This document shows, in pieces, positions 35,520 through 45,857 of a DNA stretch of 64,000 nucleotides. Within the stretch, counting starts at the first letter, position 1, and each line of letters starts with the position of its first letter. Position numbers and translations under genes: made by a program. Below the pieces are notes generated by a model that made no database searches, was not told the DNA's origin, and saw only the letters and a program-made list of their open reading frames with translations. The DNA lies in the NCBI GenBank assembly GCA_963932465.1, contig OZ010789.1, forward strand, positions 593,227,581 through 593,291,580, in the 5' to 3' direction. This DNA is from Maratus speciosus. Taxonomy: Eukaryota; Arthropoda; Arachnida; Araneae; Salticidae.

Positions 35520-35640
35520 CTAGACCTTAATGTATCGAATAATTTTCTGAATCTCTGTAAACGAACTGCAAATACTTCATACAGAAAATGTTTTACATGA
35601 ATATTTTCTTATGAAAAGGGGCAGTCGGCTTATACGTGAG
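34044..35640. other. Gene-free stretch with a long T-run
   Basis: AT-rich. A run of about 45 T lies at 35471-35515. No inverted ends or coding remains are seen before about 35640. Confidence 0.5.
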
Positions 35641-36230
35641 TTAGAGTTGGGTAGAAATATCCAAGGGATGAAAAAAAAAATCAATTCAACATAAAATTTC
35701 CAACGGGAGTAATTAGCAGCACTCAATAAAATAAATGAATGGATAAAAAAGTCTACGGATTGGCTAGAAAATGTGTGGAGCAAAGGACCGTGAGCTGTAT
35801 TTAAGAAATTTGTGCAATGATTGTATGGGACACATTTAGTGCTTATACGAACGCCCAAATAAATAAAAGAGTTGAATAACTTAATTCGTCTATGGTTGTT
35901 ATAAAAGGTGGGCTGACGTCAATGTCGAAACAACTTGATGCTTGCATCAACAAACCATTTAAAGATAGATATCGAAAATTCTGGATTAAGTGGATGTGTT
36001 CGTCATATGTGCAGAAAACAAAGGACGGCAATTCGAAAAAAGCGGAAATCGATGTTATCGCCTCTTGGATTAAATAGGAGTGGGTATGAATTCCATAAGG
36101 GATGGTTGTGAAATTATTTAAAATGTGCTGTATTCGAAATGTCATGCATAGCAGTCACAACGATTTTATTTACGAATGTGATGACGAAAATTCATCAGAT
36201 GTACGTTCTCAAGCGAAGGTTTCGTGAGTA
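35640..36230 (+). pseudogene. Third pogo/Tigger-like transposase fragment (C-terminal half)
   Basis: In broken frames the plus strand gives KFPTGVISST near 35690, then WDTFSAYTNAQINKRVE near 35830 (the Asp of WDxF is the second catalytic acid of this family). After one stop come VVIKGGLTSMSKQLDACINK and PFKDRYRKFWIKWM (35890-36000). After further stops come VKLFKMCCIRN and DFIYECDDENSSDVRS. The order and the GGLTS..LDxxINKPFK signature are those of pogo-like transposases that are multi-copy in arthropods. The third acidic position (QLD) survives. The N-terminal half is absent and no terminal repeats were found. Confidence 0.75.
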
Positions 36231-36267
36231 AGTTATGGACAACTAGCGTTCTGAAGAACTGTTTAAA

Positions 36268-36420
36268 TTTTAAAATCCTGATGATGACTTAGAATAAGCT
36301 GAAAGTACTATTTAATTTAATTGTGAACAAGTTATTAACAGCTACAGTTTTATTTTAAATTTACCGTTAAAATTTTAAACTCCTGATGATGGCTTGACAT
36401 TAGCTGAAAGTACTCGATTT
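36268..36420 (+). repeat. Tandem motif pair, CTGATGA..GCTGAAAGTAC
   Basis: AAATTTTAAAATCCTGATGA (36265) recurs as AAATTTTAAACTCCTGATGA (36370). In each, CTGATGA (36278, 36383) is followed after a short self-complementary segment by GAAAGTACT (36301, 36406); the period is 105 bp. Candidate stem: CTT/AAG in the first copy, GGCT/AGCT in the second. The layout recalls a hammerhead ribozyme core, but the base pair closing the stem next to the core would be T-T. Confidence 0.5.
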
Positions 36421-36611
36421 TTAACATCTTTTTAATTGTTTAATCATCTTTTAAGTATTGAATTCTTTTTTGTAATTTTATACTATATTATTAAGATGAA
36501 TTTTCGCATTTATATCTAGTTGATATGGATATTTTACGTAAAGCAAATGGTTTAGCATTAAACAAAAAACATTATTTGTTTAGAGATGGAATCTACGCTA
36601 AGTTATTAAAG
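36421..36611. other. Short gene-free spacer
   Basis: AT-rich, nothing supported. Confidence 0.5.
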
Positions 36612-37553
36612 GACTAGTATTAAAAAATGCTCTGACGAGCAGCAAAAAAGGCTAATATGTTTTTAAGTATGAAAAAGGGTTTGACAAGTGCTTCTAATTG
36701 AGCATAAAAAAGGACAAGGGGTCCCTTCTTGGCTGCAGCTCACTGTCAATGCCAACTTTGAAAAAATAATATTTGCGCTTTTTCCATATAAAATAAATTC
36801 GCGGTACTATAGTAAAACTTTCCGTCGTGCTTTACATGTTAACTGCACTGTTGCAGTGTTGTACTGCGCATGCGTCTGCAATGCAACTTTGTACAGTGCA
36901 CTGTGTACCATTATTTCTCTATAAATTATACTACACTGTACATTCCTATTATGCTTTTGATTTTTGAACCTCAGCGCACACTCGCACTGTGCTTTTGTAC
37001 TTCCGTATTAAAGGTGTATGCGTCTAATGTTCCTTTATAATTTACATGCATTGCTGTACTGCATAGTACATTGTACAGCCACAGCCACTTGCATATAATT
37101 TCAACAATCAATGAATGCATTATACTGTTATGCGTGCACATGTGGAATTGTTCCGGTGCAGAGTGCTGTAACAGTCTGCACTGCATTACAAATCAGGTTT
37201 CTGTACAGTTCTAAACTGCGGGCGTGCTTGGTGGTCCTGCATGAGTGTGATAACGCTGCAGGAACTAAGGTTTTTGGTACTATGCCGCCTTACATTCATG
37301 TTTAATCAGGCTGCGTCTTTACTGGCTGTGTCTTTATACTACACATTTTTATCGTAACTGTGGCTGATTTTTTTTATATGAAAAAAGCGCAAATATGATT
37401 TTTTCAAAGTTGGCATTGACAGTGAGCTGCAGCCAAGAAGGGACCCCTTGTCATTTTTTATACTCAATTAGAAGCACTTGTCAAACCCTTTTTCATACTT
37501 AAAAACATATTAGCCTTTTTTGCTGCTCGTCAGAGCATTTTTTAATACTAGTC
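36612..37553. mobile_element. 942-bp element with inverted repeats of about 175 bp
   Basis: Left arm 36612-36790 (GACTAGTATTAAAAAATGCT, CTGACGAGCAGCAAAAAAGG, GGGGTCCCTTCTTGGCTGCA, GCTCACTGTCAATGCCAACT) is matched almost perfectly by the inverse at 37375-37553. The internal 580 bp are unusually rich in GCACTGT, TGTACAG and TGCAGT variants and palindromic hexamers. No transposase frame is present. The arms are among the best preserved in the window, suggesting a relatively recent insertion. Confidence 0.85.
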
Positions 37554-38299
37554 ATTTAAATTTTTTGATAATTATATATTGAATATAAATAAACCTGATT
37601 TGCCTTTAAATATTCCCAATACTTTTTCTTATTTCGCACAACTTGGGCTCCCTTAAATATAATTAATATAATTCCTTAAACTGGTATTAGTTTTTGTTGC
37701 ATTAAAATATCTCAATTTGTTGATTCTCTCTAAACAAGTAAACCCTATTGGTTTACAATGGGAGTCTATAGGAATTTGGCGATATATCGCCAAGTTGGTG
37801 ACACACTTGGCGGTATTTGGCGGCAGAACACAGTCCCGCCTATGGTTACCGCCCCCCTTATAGGTATGGAGATGCATTAAATGCTGTTCTATAACCAATG
37901 AGATGCGTTTCGTTCGAGCGTTGCCATTAAACAATTCACAAATAATCGCGATTTCTGTGACACATACGATAGCGTAATATATACATATATAGATTATCGT
38001 GGAAATCGAAGGTTTAGGCCACATTGTATTGTTTAGCTAGAAAGGTTATACTAACATTGTTCTCAAGTTTTGCTACAATTTCTTTTATTGAACAGTAATT
38101 CGATTAAGCTTCTTACTACTGCTATCACTAAGCACTTTGCCATTCTTAGAAGCCATAATGAGAGCTAAAATTAGCGCAAACCTGAGTAAAAGTAAAACAA
38201 AAAGTTAATTTTTTTATAGTAATAAAGGTACACAAAGCGCTCTGATATGCACACCTTCCTCCAAACTTGACTAATAACAAGAGTTATGTGAGGGTTGCT
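37554..38299. other. Gene-free stretch
   Basis: A small self-repeating patch around 37775-37835 contains TTGGCGATATATCGCCAAG (a perfect palindrome) and TTGGCGGTATTTGGCGGC. Otherwise nothing supported. Confidence 0.5.
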
Positions 38300-38440
38300 A
38301 ACTGAACTATTCAGATGTTTTGGTCGTGAACCGAGATATTGCACGCCAACCGAGTCAAATTTTGATCACCGAAGTTGGACATAAACCGAACTTGCCGTGG
38401 TCATAAACAGAAGCCGTCGTGAACCGAGGTTCCACTTATA
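38300..38440 (+). mobile_element. Solitary end of a pogo/Tigger-type element
   Basis: GTGAACCGAGGTTCCACTTA at 38419 closely resembles the inverted end (TAGTGGAACCTCGG) of Tigger-like elements as I recall them. Further inward are related phrases (GTGAACCGAGATATTG, CATAAACCGAACTTG, CATAAACAGAAG), the expected subterminal repeats. No partner end was found nearby. Confidence 0.45.
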
Positions 38441-38568
38441 TTTTGACCTATAAGTTTGCAAATATGACATTATTTATGTATTCAATGGCGATAATCATTA
38501 AGGATCTTGGCAATTTTAACGATGAAACTCACCGATTTCAAAGTAACGTTCCGAAGTGCACTTGAACC

Positions 38569-38912
38569 GCCACAGATGTCATATACGTATCACGTTGACG
38601 CGATTTTTTTCTGACGCCAATGTCATATACGCACCGGGGTACTCAACTGGCGCCAAAGTTTTGTTATTTTGCTTGATATGGTAACCCGGATAGTGTTGTT
38701 TATTTATTAATAAATTATTTATTTACTTTTATTTTCTTTTTTAAAATTATATAAATTGTTTTGTTCTATTGGTATTAATTAATTTTTTTTTAATTTATTG
38801 TTAATCCCTTTTTAAAAATATATATGTAACTGGTATTCAAAAACGAGGTTTTCGCCAAATTGGCGTCAGAAAAAATATCGTGCCAACGTGGTGCGTATAT
38901 GACATCTGTACC
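38569..38912 (+). mobile_element. GGCACAGATGTC MITE, long form, copy 1
   Basis: Left end GCCACAGATGTCATATACG, right end CGTATATGACATCTGTACC. Contains CTGACGCCAATGTCATATAC, TTTGCTTGATATGGTAACCC and TTTTCGCCAAATTGGCGTCA. Its AT-rich centre is about 145 bp longer than in the short form and matches, inverted, the copy at 39669. Confidence 0.8.
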
Positions 38913-39070
38913 ATACTTGGTGCAACTTGATTGTCCTGTCGACTAAAAAATTATCGCTAAACTATAAGATTAAATGACAATAATAGATGATAGTAAATGT
39001 TACATTCATTTGACATTAAACACAATACACGTGTTTGTTACGTCATCAAGTGATTTTTAATTCAAGTTTT

Positions 39071-39479
39071 GGCACAGGTGTCATATGTGTTTTATATTGG
39101 CGCGATTTTTTGACGCCAATGTAATATACGCACCGGTTACTTAACTGGCGCCAAAGTGTCGTTATTTTGCTTGATATGGTAACTCGGATATAGATGATAT
39201 ATTAACGAGATTGGCACAGATGTCATATACGCTCCATATTGGTGCAATTTGTTTCTGACGCCAATGTCATATACGCAACAGGTACTTAACTGACGCCAAA
39301 GTGTCGTTATTTTGCTTGATATGGTAACCCGGATATTGTTGTTTATGCTGTTGATGCTTTCGCAAATTGGCGTCAGAAAAAAAATCGCGCCAATATATGA
39401 CATCTGTGCCCCGAGGTTTTCGCCAAATTGGCGTCTGAAAAAATCGCGCCAATATGGAGCGTATATGACATCTGTGTCC
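39071..39479 (+). mobile_element. GGCACAGATGTC MITE, copy 2, interrupted by copy 3
   Basis: Left part 39071-39212 (GGCACAGGTGTCATATGTG .. GATATGGTAACTCGGATATA) and right part 39411-39479 (CGAGGTTTTCGCCAAATTGG .. TATATGACATCTGTG) form one element if the insert at 39213-39410 is removed. Confidence 0.75.
39213..39410 (+). mobile_element. GGCACAGATGTC MITE, short form, copy 3 (nested)
   Basis: A complete 198-bp copy from GGCACAGATGTCATATACGC to CATCTGTGCC. Flanks ACGAGATT (39205-39212) and CCGAGGTT (39411-39418) match at six of eight positions. The undisturbed sequence in copy 1 reads ACGAGGTT at the same place, which supports an 8-bp duplication and nesting. Confidence 0.8.
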
Positions 39480-39668
39480 AAGTTTTTATTAGTATTTTTA
39501 TTAATGTTTTACTAATTTATTTATTCAGTCAGTTTGTATCATTTGGCGAATAGTTTGTCGAAATTGGTCGACGGGATAATCAGGTAGTACCATATATTTT
39601 TGCTGTACATTTTCGACAATATCTCAAGCAAAAGTACCTAAAGTTAAACGAAACCCTAATTATTTAAA

Positions 39669-39990
39669 GCACAGATGACAGATACACAAAGGGGTTTGGC
39701 GCGGGTTTTTTTCTGACGCCAATTTGACGAAAACCTCATTTTCGAATAGCAGTTACATATATATTTTTAAATTACTTCTTATTATTTTAAAAAGGAAATA
39801 ACAATAAATAATGAAAAGTTTAATTAATAACTATAGAACCAAACAATTTATATAATTTTAAAAAATAAAATAAAAGTAAATAAAAAAATAATTAATAAAT
39901 AAACAACAATAGCTCAGTTACCGTATCAGGCAAAATAACGCCATTATCGCCCAGTTATGTACTCTGGTGTGTATATGACATCTCTTCCTT
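39669..39990 (-). mobile_element. GGCACAGATGTC MITE, long form, copy 4 (inverted, diverged)
   Basis: In the reverse orientation it reproduces copy 1, including the long AT-rich centre (ACATATATATTTTTAAATT, AACAATTTATATAATTTTAA). The ends are degraded (GCACAGATGACAGATAC at left, GTATATGACATCTC at right), so it is probably among the oldest copies here. Confidence 0.75.
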
Positions 39991-40106
39991 ATTTAAAATA
40001 GATGGAATGCTATTTTTTAAGGTATGCTTAGTATGTGAAGTATTTATATTACTGCATACCTATCGCTTGTGTAAGTCAGGATGTTATGATGATAATTAAA
40101 ACTTAC

Positions 40107-40303
40107 GGCACAGATGTCATATACGCCCTATATTGGCGCGTTTTTTTTCTGACGCCAATGTCATATACGCAACGTGTACTTAACTGGCGCCAAAGTGTTG
40201 TTATTTTGCTTGATATGGTAACCCGGATGTTGTTGTTTATGCTGTTGATGTTTTCGCCAAATTGGCGTTGGAAAAAAAATCGCGCCAATATGACATCTGT
40301 GCC
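40107..40303 (+). mobile_element. GGCACAGATGTC MITE, short form, copy 5
   Basis: A complete 197-bp copy flanked by AAACTTAC (40099-40106) and AAACTTAT (40304-40311), an 8-bp duplication with one change. Overlapping short frames on both strands here are artefacts of the MITE. Confidence 0.85.
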
Positions 40304-40366
40304 AAACTTATATTTACCTCCTAAGAAGAAGCTTGGGATTTACCCTGTTTTTTTCCTATCAACTCG

Positions 40367-40546
40367 GGCAGAGATGTCATATTCGCCCCATATTGGCGAA
40401 AACATCAACAGCGTAAACAACATAATCCGGGTTACCACATCAAGCAAAATAACGACTCTTTGGCGCCAGTTAAGTACCCGTTGCGTATATGACATTGGCG
40501 TCAGAAAAAAATCGCGCCACTATGGGGCGAATATGACATCTGTGCC
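40367..40546 (-). mobile_element. GGCACAGATGTC MITE, short form, copy 6 (inverted)
   Basis: A complete copy in reverse orientation flanked by a perfect 8-bp duplication, TCAACTCG at 40359-40366 and 40547-40554. The perfect duplication suggests this is the youngest copy in the cluster. Confidence 0.9.
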
Positions 40547-40763
40547 TCAACTCGTTTGTGCTCCATTGTGTCTATTACTCCAGTTCAAAATATTAATCAA
40601 GAAAGTTTATATATATATTTATGAAAATTATGCATTATCTGCTTAGGTTGACGTCGGTTTCAAAAATACAAAAATCTATCAGTTGAATTTCAATTTTTAT
40701 TGACTTATAAAAACAAAAGTACACGTGTTATTCCTTTTTTTAAATTATTGTACTGCTTTTTAG

Positions 40764-40966
40764 GGAATGGCAACACGAAAGAAATTATTGAATTAGAAAA
40801 TGAAAAGGAGAGATTGCTATAATTTTATGGAGACAATATAAAAGACAAATTCGATTTTCTCAGCGACCGTCAAACATACAAAGATGAAAAAAAAGTCTAT
40901 TTTAAGTTTGAACCGGAGGATCAAAATAAAACAAAAACGAAGTTAATCCACCCACTGGAATGTTAG
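40764..40966 (+). pseudogene. Unrecognised coding-like fragment with one internal stop
   Basis: From 40766 the frame reads NGNTKEIIELENEKERLL, a TAA at 40820, then FYGDNIKDKFDFLSDRQTYK, DEKKVYFKFEPEDQNKTKTK, LIHPLEC and TAG at 40964. The composition is charged and protein-like, unlike the chance frames around it. It begins just after a pyrimidine-rich TACTGCTTTTTAG that resembles a splice acceptor. It may be an exon of a decayed host gene or a retroelement fragment; I do not recognise the family. Confidence 0.3.
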
Positions 40967-41269
40967 CTACACTTTGTTGAATTTTGTGTCTTCATTTTTT
41001 CGTTTAAGGTTAAATAAAAAACTACTGAAAGGTACAGTAATTTTTTTAATGCTATCAGTTTATTCGTCTCGTCGAGTTCTATCTTTCAAAAGAAAAATCA
41101 TTGTCGTATGTCAACTGGTTTGCCAGAAATTTAAGAAAGTCGTTTGCATTTTCTATTTCTTAATCATATTATAGCTTAACGCTGCCGCGTTTGCTATGAT
41201 TTATGGATAACATATTTTATATGTCAATTTTCCAAAAGTAGAAAAACTATTGAGGCAAGAATTCGCATG

Positions 41270-41335
41270 TGGGATCTTGGGTATACACGGCAGTAATCTA
41301 TCACTGAGCTACACACGTGATATCCAGCCAGAGAG
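41270..41335 (-). mobile_element. Degenerate tRNA-like unit
   Basis: On the minus strand GTGTGTAGCTCAGTGATAGA is a convincing tRNA D-arm/A-box sequence. The following B-box region (GATCCCACATGCGAATTC) is degenerate. Probably a decayed SINE head or tRNA pseudogene. Confidence 0.35.
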
Positions 41336-43938
41336 AATTCATTGTCATGATGGTTTCACCGATTCTGGAACTTCTCATTTCCGTATTAGTGAATTTAATA
41401 TATGTAATCGCAATAAATTTTGAATTCATGCATTTTTCTATAAGTGTGCAACAGCTATTGCACCACGGTCTGAATACTTATAAAACTAGTTATCATACGA
41501 TCGCACATCATTTGCCATGTTTGACGTAGAATTTCCCACTTGTTTAATCATTTACAGTAATGTGTGAAATTAAACTGTGTCCACAAGAAAAGACAAATCT
41601 TTTTTTTCTGTTGTTCTATTTTTGACCCAGAATCAAAGTAATAAGAAGATTATTTGCAAAAAAATATGACAAAAATGTAAATTCCAGCTCAACGCAAGAG
41701 ATAAAAATATTTGTGAATAGGTAAAATAACACTTATAATTAGACGTCCAATAAGTAAATTCCTTTATTAACGCATCTCAATAAAATATCCTCTTCTTCAT
41801 TTCCCTACTACATTTATGAACCCATTGTTATCTCTGAACCCCTAATTCTTCCTCCTACAAGAACGTGAAATGATTCTTTATTCATTTTTAATGAAATCCT
41901 TTCATTCAAATGTACTTCATTGAATTTAAAGCTCAGCAAAATTTCGTTTAAAACACGTCTTCCACGCATCCCTAAGTCTTCCAAAATAAACAAAGTTAAA
42001 TTAACCTCACAAGAGTCAAACATAAAACGATTGCAAAGATTTTGTTTATTTCCAGTAGATAAATTTTTCGTATTTACTCGTATAGCTTAGGCAATGATAA
42101 ATAACTAATATGATATATTTTGATTAGCAGAACTTGATATAGAGAACCGTCGTAATGGAATTCGCAAAGATTGTTTTAGAATATTATGATTGGTTTTTAA
42201 TTTCTCTTTTCAGTTCAAATTAATTTGAAGTTAGAATGTAAACGTCATAAATGTGTTAAGTATTTAAACAGATATATATATTCATGCAACTTGTTTGTAT
42301 GTAGTAAAATAATGTAATGGTATTATTAAAGTAACTTTAAAATAAATTGATAACTAAATTTTTTAAATGGTGAATAAATAATAAAATTTAAAAATAAATT
42401 TATTCTATCGAACTAGCAAAGGGATAATTTTTTATTTAATGATTCTGCATTTTAATTTCGCTGTACTTTTTTATGCAGGGAAATTTCATTTTCTCATTTA
42501 TCTAAGTTAAATGCCAAATTGACAGACAAAACTCGACAAATACATATTCTAAATTACACATTATTGTTTAAAGGATTGAAAATCTAAATAATCGATAACA
42601 GTGTATTATTTAAAGTAACGTTTTTTTTTTTTTACATAAATGCAACACGTATTTAAAATATTTAGGCTGATAGTGTTGCTTATAAATTTAATTTTTAACA
42701 TCGATATGTTATCTTTAAAATAAACTTTCTATTGCATACATACTAGGTTGTATTCCGCATATTATTTTTTTCATCCTGTCATATGTGAAAGGAATGGATT
42801 TGTTCTAATTTAGACTTGTAATTTTTACTGATTTACAGGATTTAAAATACCCCTAACACGATTTGATTACTTTTGGAATATTGTCTGTTAATGGGTTACA
42901 TAAATTTTGTATGCGTTTCAATTAAGAATTAATGCGCTTAATTTCGTGAACGTTTTTTTTCAGACAGATGTTGACATAATTTGTTGGCAAATAAATTCTG
43001 AGTAAATTGCTCTTCGAGTGTCTCTGATGTTATGTATGTTTCACGATGAAGGTATCTGTGGTACGGAACCGCACAAAATATAATGCTTATTCATAAAAAC
43101 CGATGTTTTTAAATATTGGCTTTTATCACTCAAAAGGGTTTCGAGGCACTGTTACACTTGCTTTTTTACAATGCTTGCATTTCTACAACAAAATTTCAGT
43201 TTCTAATCTGTATTAAATGAATAAAATTTTATATTTATACGTTAATTTATATTTATACGTTATAAATTGTATACGTTTGTTCAATTTGTTTGGAATACCG
43301 AACAGAGGTGCTGATGGATTATCTTTTTTTCTTTTTTTTTCTTTTTTAAAATCCACTGGTCACTGCATCTCTATGTGAAAATTTAAAAAATACACTGTAA
43401 TCTCTATTCCTGAAGTTTGGTGTGTAACTGAACTATCTCTGCAAAAACATCATTTACAAATTATTTTTTAATTACTTTATCAAAATAAGAAACAATAAAA
43501 GAAAATACAAAGCACGATAATGTATTTTTTAGTTCAAATGCAATTACTTAGATCACCAATTAGACAAAACTTTGCTGAGTTTTATGGATCAAACATGACT
43601 CATATCGTAGCGCCATAAAAGTGGGAGCAAGTGTATTGAAGGTGGTAACATAGCACTAGGCACCTAACCGAAAAAGCATTTCAATAGCGGTATAAATTAT
43701 TACTACTTATGCAACAGCAAGTTGTGAAAATATAATAATAAAATAAAATAATTTTTTATCACCAAAGGCTTAGTGAGGCTAAATCGCGAAAAGCTGCTAA
43801 AACTCGAAAAGTAAAGTTACTACTGGGGCAATTTTGCTTATATACTTGGCTATAATAATGTTTGGAGGGTCAGAATCTATATTGAGAAAATGTTTTCGTT
43901 TCACCATGACTACTTGCGTCACTTCAAATGTTCGTTCG
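41336..43938. other. Long gene-free stretch
   Basis: AT-rich. I found no inverted ends, tandem repeats or coding remains that I can support. Confidence 0.5.
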
Positions 43939-44128
43939 GAGTGTTGCCAGTAGGCCACTTATTTCTAATTCAGATTTCTTGATTAGCACCGCCTTTTTAA
44001 AATGATAAAGCTCCCCTTGATTACGGCAGCATTAATTTGTCATTAAATAAGGCGAATTTTACCATTCCAAAAAAGTGGTGTCAATCAAGAATTCTTAAAT
44101 AAAATAAAATAGCCTACTGGAAACACTG
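43939..44128. mobile_element. 190-bp MITE with AGTGTTGCCAGTAGG ends, hAT-like
   Basis: AGTGTTGCCAGTAGGCCACTT at left (43940) pairs with the inverse of AGTGTTTCCAGTAGGCTATTT at right. The arms meet around GACAAATTAATGC and share TTCTTGATT, CACC and AATGATAAA/AATGGTAAA. A CAGTGTTGCCA-type end is common in hAT elements. The flanks (TCGTTCGG and CTTTTCGG) match at six of eight positions but with a one-base uncertainty in the end. Confidence 0.65.
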
Positions 44129-45842
44129 CTTTTCGGTGATAATACAAGACCAACATATAAACAAAATAACTGTTCCTCGTAACATATGTTATATTTTTCT
44201 AAATCAACTTATTTCAGTGCTTTCAAATGGATTTACACGATGATGGTGAGTTATAACGACTTATTATGATTATAATTAATTATAATTATATATAAGTGCC
44301 TTATTATAATTATATTATTATATTACTACTTTATTAAAAATGGCATTAACAACATAGAAATTTGTAATTTCATAATTATTTTTTATAGAACTTTTAAAAC
44401 ATTTCATTGTTTTGGTTTCACAAATCAAAAAATTGTAAATTTCGTAGAATTCCGCACAGAAATTTCAGGAGATAATAGCCTAAGCTATTATGCCATAAAC
44501 TGCTATTGTATATTTCGTGCAGCTTTTTTAATAACAAGTAGAAATGTATTTTTTTAGTCGCTTAAAAAACTCTGAAATTAATTACTTTTCAACATTAATT
44601 TCATTGTCAAACATTTCTGTAATTCTTAGATTATTCAGTTTTGTTATAAAATATCATTTATTATGTTACAAATAATTATTATAATCATAAGCGTAAATGA
44701 ATTTGATAAGCAAGTTCAGTAATAAAACTTGAAAATAATTCTCAAACAATAATACGACATAATTACATTTTTTTCATATTATAAGTAATAATTTTATTTG
44801 TTATATTATAAATAGTAGAATTATGTTTCCAGTCGAGCAAATGTCGAAGGTCCCACAAGAACCGTGCAACAAATCGAGTAAAAGGAATCCAGAATATTTC
44901 TCTATAAAATACAATAAGATCAAAATGTTGGAAGACCTGTTTTTATGCGTTTTAATCCCATCAGACCTTTTCATTTCAAGTTTATTTAAGTTAGATAAAT
45001 TACATAAATTTGTATGAAGAAATTACGTAAATTACTTAATTATTATTTTTTTTCAACTTTTGAATCGTAAGTGCCATTTTTTTAAACACCTCAATACGAA
45101 GTTTCATGCAACTTTTAAATTTTCAGTTAGCGATATTCGACACGCCATTTTGTTTTTAGGAATTTTAATTTTGGAATCATAATCAGCATCCTAAATAAAA
45201 CCTGTACACGAAATTTCATAATTTTGTATAATTTGTTTTTCATATTTTGGCCTACTCTTGTGGATCTGGCCCAATTTTGAGAAGCCTAAGTTTTCGCTTC
45301 AATTTTGAGCATCATAACGGTGGCATATTCGGGACGCTTGTTTCAAAAACAGCAACTGGGGATTGTATTTGTGACCAGAGATTCCATTAGATTCTGGCGT
45401 AGCTGCAGTGTTATTTATAAAACGTGTTAAATAACGCCGACATATATCTTCACAGCATCTTTCATATCAGTTTAATGATTCTACCAAAAATCTATGAAAA
45501 TATAATACGCGAACATAAAAAGTACCTGAACGTCAAGGTACAACTTTTGGTCAGTAGTTAATTAAAATGTTGTGTTAAAAATGAAGACCATAACCTACCC
45601 TACTAAAGAAAGTACAGTTCAGAAATGCATTGGATATGAGTGCATTCTATAATTGAAACTTTGTTAAGTTTTGTCTTCAATATTTGTCATCTTCAGGCGT
45701 TATATATCATTGAAACATGACATTTTTTATTTACATCTTTAAAAAAAATATTGTTTATATCACACAATAATTTACACTTGCAGATTTTAAGAATATTTTG
45801 GAACTTGCAAAATACTTTTTAAAGAAATATTATACATTTTGG
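44129..45842. other. Gene-free stretch
   Basis: AT-rich with TA/TTA-rich patches near 44270-44340. Nothing supported. Confidence 0.5.
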
Positions 45843-45857
45843 TCAGTATCTGTAAAA

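Noticed and set aside
40035..40646. 203-codon plus-strand frame, the longest in the window
   Set aside because: It spans two MITE copies (40107-40303, 40367-40546) in opposite orientation. The repeated peptide pieces are translations of inverted arms, and the same pieces appear on the other strand.
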